Shown here: one piece after another, positions 59,896 to 64,000 of the stretch | Layout: every line of letters starts with the position of its first letter | How positions within the stretch are numbered: position 1 is the stretch's first letter | Assembly: GCA_026874595.1 (NCBI GenBank) | Contig: CM049313.1 | Location: 24,486,008-24,550,007, forward strand | DNA: 64,000 nucleotides | Reading direction: 5' to 3' | Source: Sipunculus nudus | Lineage: Eukaryota > Annelida > Sipuncula > Golfingiida > Sipunculidae | Position numbers and translations under genes: made by a program | The notes under the pieces: model-generated | Databases searched by the model: none | Told to the model about the DNA's origin: nothing | Seen by the model: the letters and a program-made list of their open reading frames with translations, nothing else

Positions 59896-62126
59896 GCTCA
59901 GCTGACTGGGAAGAAATTCGTAAAAAAAGAAATTCTATCATCTGAATGGCAGTATATACCCATTCAACTGAAGCATCAAACAGATTAACCAACAGGCCAA
60001 AATTGTGTTTGTATTTATATATACAAAAAAAGAGAAAAAATGCCTAAACTTTAAAAAAAATACAGGTGGCTCCACCAGTCTGCAGAAACTAATAAAAACA
60101 TATGGTCAAGATCCATGCAAAGAATCATGGTGATCTCTACATTAGTTGTTTAGATACTTCAGCTTTTGTATCAAATTTTCCATTATTTTTGGGGGTACTT
60201 CTGAGTCCTATAGCTTGAAGGATACAAGTAACAGAGACCTTTTTTCAGGTTTCCACAGACACTTTTCATGGACCTCCTTGTATTACAAGAATGAATAATC
60301 TAGGTCCAGTTGTTAGGATTTGTACCCTGTTGACAGATAACAACATCTTTAAAGGTCTAAAAAAATAGAGAAAAAAATTCGTAAAAAATTGAAAAAAAAT
60401 TGTGGTGGCACACCCAGTCTGCAGAAACTGATGTAACACCTCATGATCAATATGTATGGCAAATTAATGGACATCAGTGTTGTTGTTATCGAGATACAGC
60501 AGTTTTTGTATCAAATTTTTCATTATTCTGGGGGGTATTTTGGAGCCATACAGCTTGAAGGATATGGGTAACAGAGACCTAATTTCAGGTTTCCATGGAA
60601 ACTTTTTCATGGGTCTCCCTGTGTGTCAAGCATAAAGATTCTTGGTCGAGTTGTTATGATTTGTACCCTGTTAACAGATGTTCATATCTTTAAGGTCTCA
60701 AAAATTGAGAAAAAAAAAATTCGTAAAAACACCAGAACAAATACAGATGGTGCCACCAGTCTGCAGAAACTGATGAAACACTTAATGATCAATATCCATG
60801 CAAAAATTATGGTGATCTCTGCATTAGTTGTTCAGATACTTGAGCTTTTGTATCAAATTTTCCATTATTCTGAGCTGTACTTTGGAATGCCATAACTCAA
60901 AGGATATGTATAACAGAGACCTAATTTCAGGTTTCTATGGAGACTTTTCATGGGTCTCCCTGTATGTCAAGAATGAAGATTCTAGGTTTAGTCGTTACGA
61001 TTTGTACCCTGTTGACAGATATCTATATCCTTAAAGGTCTAAAAAAATAGAGAAAAAATTTCGTAAAAATTTGAAAAAAAAACCAGGTGGCGCCACCAGT
61101 CTGCAGGAACTGATGGAACACCTCTTCAGCAATATGTATGCCAAAAATTATGACCATCAGTGTTGTAGTCATTGAGATGTTGCAGTTTTTTTTTTTATCA
61201 AATTTTCCATTATTCGGGGGGGGGGGGGGTAATTGGGAGCCCCACAGCTCAAAGGATATGGGTAACAGAGACCTTATTTCTGGTTTCCATGGAGACTTTT
61301 CATAGGACTCTCACTGTGACAAGAATAAAGATTCTCGGTCCAGTCTTTACGATTTGTGCCCTGTTAACAGATGTTCATATTTTTAAAGGTCTCAAAAATA
61401 GAGAAAATAATTCGTAAAAAATTGAAAAATACAGGTGGCGCCACCAGTCTGCAGAAACTGATGAAACATCTCATGATCAATATGTATGGCAAAAATCATG
61501 ACCATCAGTGATGTAGTTAATGAAATATTGAAGTTTTTGTATGAAATTTTTGACTATTCTGAGGGGGTACTTTGGGGCCCCATAACTTAAATGATATGGG
61601 TAACAGAGACCTTATTTCTGGTTTCCATGGAGACTTTTTATAGGTCTCTTAGTGTGTCAAGAATAAAGATTCTAGGTCCAGTCTTAACGATTTGTGCCCT
61701 GTTAACAGATGTTCACATTTTTAAAGGTCTCAAAAATAGAGAAAAAAATTCGTAAAAAATCGAAAAATACAGGTGGCGCCATCAGTCTGCAGAAACTGAT
61801 GGAACATCTCATGATCAATATGTATGCTAAAAATCATGACCATCAGTGGTGTAGTTAATGAGATATTAAAGTTTTTGTATGAAATTTTTGACTATTCTTG
61901 GGGGTACTTTGGGGCCCCATAGCTCGAAGAATATGGGTAACAGACACCTCATTTCTGGTTTTCAAGGAGAATTTCATGGACCTCTCAGAATGCCAAGTTA
62001 CAAGTTTCTAGGTCCAGCGGTTACGATTTGTGCCAGGTTAACGGACGGACAGATGGACAGACAGACGGACGACGGACAATGGGTGATCGCTATAGCTCAG
62101 ATGACTTACAGTCAGCTGAGCTAAAA
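59896..62126 (+). repeat. Six-unit array of the GGTGGCGCCACC family with inverted ends
   Basis: Cores occur at about 60064, 60402, 60747, 61086, 61433 and 61770 (spacing 338-347 bp). The array starts with GCTCAGCTGACT (59896-59907) and ends with AGTCAGCTGAGC (62110-62121), an exact inverse pair, preceded by a GGACGGACAGATGG tract. This is the same terminal motif as at 46881 and in 1-2910. Units are more diverged than at 1210-2910. Confidence 0.85.
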
Positions 62127-62599
62127 ATGAGCTTTTAGCTTAAGGGGAGAGGGCATATGAACGATGCAAGGGTACCTCAAATCAAGTTTCTCAGGGGTTA
62201 TTTGGAATTTATTGAGTTTAATTGGGGAAAACCTGAAATGGGGGCGCTTTTAGGGATAGTTTAGGGTTTATACCTGCAATCTGTTGTGAGCTAGATTTTA
62301 CAGATATTAATTGTTTGGTATTTTACTATTAGATGGCAGCTTATGTGTAGTCAGCTAAAATTGCTAGACCTAAAATCAGATTCAGTCTTTCCTGGAGGAG
62401 TATTCGAATTGATTTATAATCAACAGGAGATAACCAGAAACCCAGATACAGGGGTAGTTTGTAGGTTAATACATGTAATCTGTTTGTTTACAAATTTTAC
62501 ATGTTGGAGAATTTGGCATCTGTATAGCACTGTCGCCTTATGCTCTCTTAACTGATATAAACTTATTTATTTTACATGGATTGTACAAATAGTTATTAT

Positions 62600-62796
62600 A
62601 ACTAATCGAGGCACTCTCAATGGCTCAGGTGATGGCGTTCGGTAGTCTGCAGGGGTGGAGGAAACCGGAGTACCCGGAGAAAACCACCGGCCTTGGACGG
62701 GCAACTACAACCCACTCTCATAGCCACGCCGGGGATCGAACCCGGGTCGCCAGCGGAGAGAGCCAAGCGTTTACAACTCAGCTGTCCAGGCCCCTA
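62600..62796 (-). repeat. tRNA-derived SINE
   Basis: On minus, the head contains an A-box-like GGACAGCTGAGTTGTAAACGC and a B-box GGGTTCGATCCCC about 40 bp later. It is followed by a body with 'TTTTCTCCGGGTACTCCGG' and 'TTTCCTCCACCCC', a segment I recall as widespread in SINEs of marine invertebrates. The tail near 62600 is AT-rich. The head does not fold into a full tRNA gene, so this is a retroposon rather than a tRNA. Confidence 0.7.
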
Positions 62797-64000
62797 ATTC
62801 TTCATCTAAGTATATACATCTGTATAGTTCCATTTCGGTTTGGTACTGCGTGACATGGAGATAGCACTCGCTTCCTAGAATACTATTTTGTATCCTGGTG
62901 TCACCAAGCCCGGTGTCTACATTACATGCTGGTCTTAGGTGTGTAATCATCCCCATTACTATGTCATAATAAAGGGAAACCACCCAAAGACGCACTCGTG
63001 AGTGTGACACAACTGTGGGACGCAGCCTTCCAATTATAGCATGAAGAGCGCTCTTCCTGGGTCGGGTCAGTATTATGAACTGCCTGTTGTAAGCTATGTA
63101 AGCATTTACCTTGATCATGCATTTGATATCGACAACCAACTCTATTTGGTTAATCTTTAACCTTTCTAATACCATATTATTTCAAAGTTTCACATCATCA
63201 TATCGTCTCCAACCTGGATGATTCCTTTGTAGGTATATGTTATATAAAATATTATAAATATTTCATTTGCTTGCCTATCTCCATTAATGGAGGTCAATGT
63301 TAATCTATATTTTTTTCTAATTGTGATTGATCATCCTTATTATTTAGTAAAATAATATTATCGCATCCATAGCCTTCATTCAGCTATAGAAAGAAAAAAG
63401 GCTTAAAGCTGGCGATTTCGCGAATTTTGAAATATAGCCGAATAAGATGCCCCGTCAATTATGACGAGCAAGAGGGGCTGATGCATCTGCACAAAGGTGT
63501 AGTTATCGGAACTCTAGAACCATGGTTCGTTAATCATATATACCTATACTGGTATTAAAATCGACCTATGCAAACACGCATTTATTGGTGACAAACACTA
63601 GGAAATTACGGGGCTATATCACCAGTGACACAGGTTATAACATAACGAATGTGACACACATAAGTTATTGTAAAATGTATTCTTATTTTAGAAAAATACA
63701 AATGCTGGTGTATTAAGACTATAGATTTTGGTGCACTCATGAGTATGAAACACTCGCAGAATGTATAAAAATGAAATTTCAGCCTCGCGAATATGAAACC
63801 AATCCCAGTTTATTATCAGTTCCATGGAATAGGAAATGCTATATAAATCGTCCAAGAGTAGACATCCTCATCGGAATGTTCTGACACACATTAATATTTA
63901 AATAGACAAAAAATAAATACACAAATTATAATTTTAACTGGACAACGAAACACTTTGTAATAATTAATGGAGTAACAACAAATGTGATCACAGAAAAAAA
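62797..64000. other. No gene seen
   Basis: A minus open frame at 62771-63175 overlaps the SINE and shows no recognisable domain. The rest is AT-rich without repeats I can name. Confidence 0.45.

Noticed and set aside
62690-62796. Genuine tRNA gene
   Set aside because: A and B boxes are present but no complete cloverleaf, and the SINE body follows directly.

Overview
The window is AT-rich animal DNA: spliced genes with GT/AG introns, tRNA-derived SINE sequence, LINE, hAT and MADF-type transposon relics, microsatellites, and dispersed arrays built around a GGTGGCGCCACC palindrome. The repeats look to me like those of a mollusc, probably a bivalve, but that is recollection of repeat style, not a search. 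No rRNA, tRNA, CRISPR or bacterial-type gene is visible.

The centre (5588-35071) holds two almost identical, head-to-tail copies of a very large DNA transposon, copy A (5588-20353, 14,766 bp) and copy B (20447-35071, 14,625 bp). Each copy ends in CACAGG...CCTGTG and has its own perfect 7-bp target-site duplication (CTGGGTC for A, CACACTG for B). They are therefore two separate insertions 86 bp apart, not a segmental duplication. Copy A keeps both ~165-bp terminal inverted repeats; copy B has lost almost all of its left one. Each copy carries, on the plus strand, a five-exon gene for a Pif1-like SF1 helicase with a C-terminal PHD finger. Inside its 6-kb first intron, on the opposite strand, lie a P-element/THAP9-type transposase and a 200-codon ORF with an RFX-like winged-helix segment. 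The two copies are broken in opposite ways. A has a nonsense codon in the transposase (W374 to stop). B has an intact 608-residue transposase but a nonsense codon in the helicase (codon 435). Both copies share a frame break in an A9 run in the last helicase exon. Older, much smaller relatives of the element sit inside both copies.

Left of the elements (1-5587) lie tandem arrays of the GGTGGCGCCACC repeat, a minisatellite, and a decayed ORF region resembling a Helitron-type polyprotein, into which the transposons landed. To the right (35079-64000) are a possible first exon of a host gene (37964-38078), a hAT transposase C-terminal relic (39587-39874), a LINE 3' relic (41314-41719, minus), a MADF/SANT transposon-protein relic (42192-43393) followed by a large foldback, a MITE-like element, inverted copies of the repeat family, a multi-exon SLC22-type membrane transporter pseudogene on the minus strand (51324-57200), two further repeat elements and a SINE.

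The transposase would bind and cut the ends. The helicase/PHD protein and the RFX-like protein are plausible accessory factors for replication, repair or chromatin targeting of a 14.7-kb cargo. That division of labour is inference.
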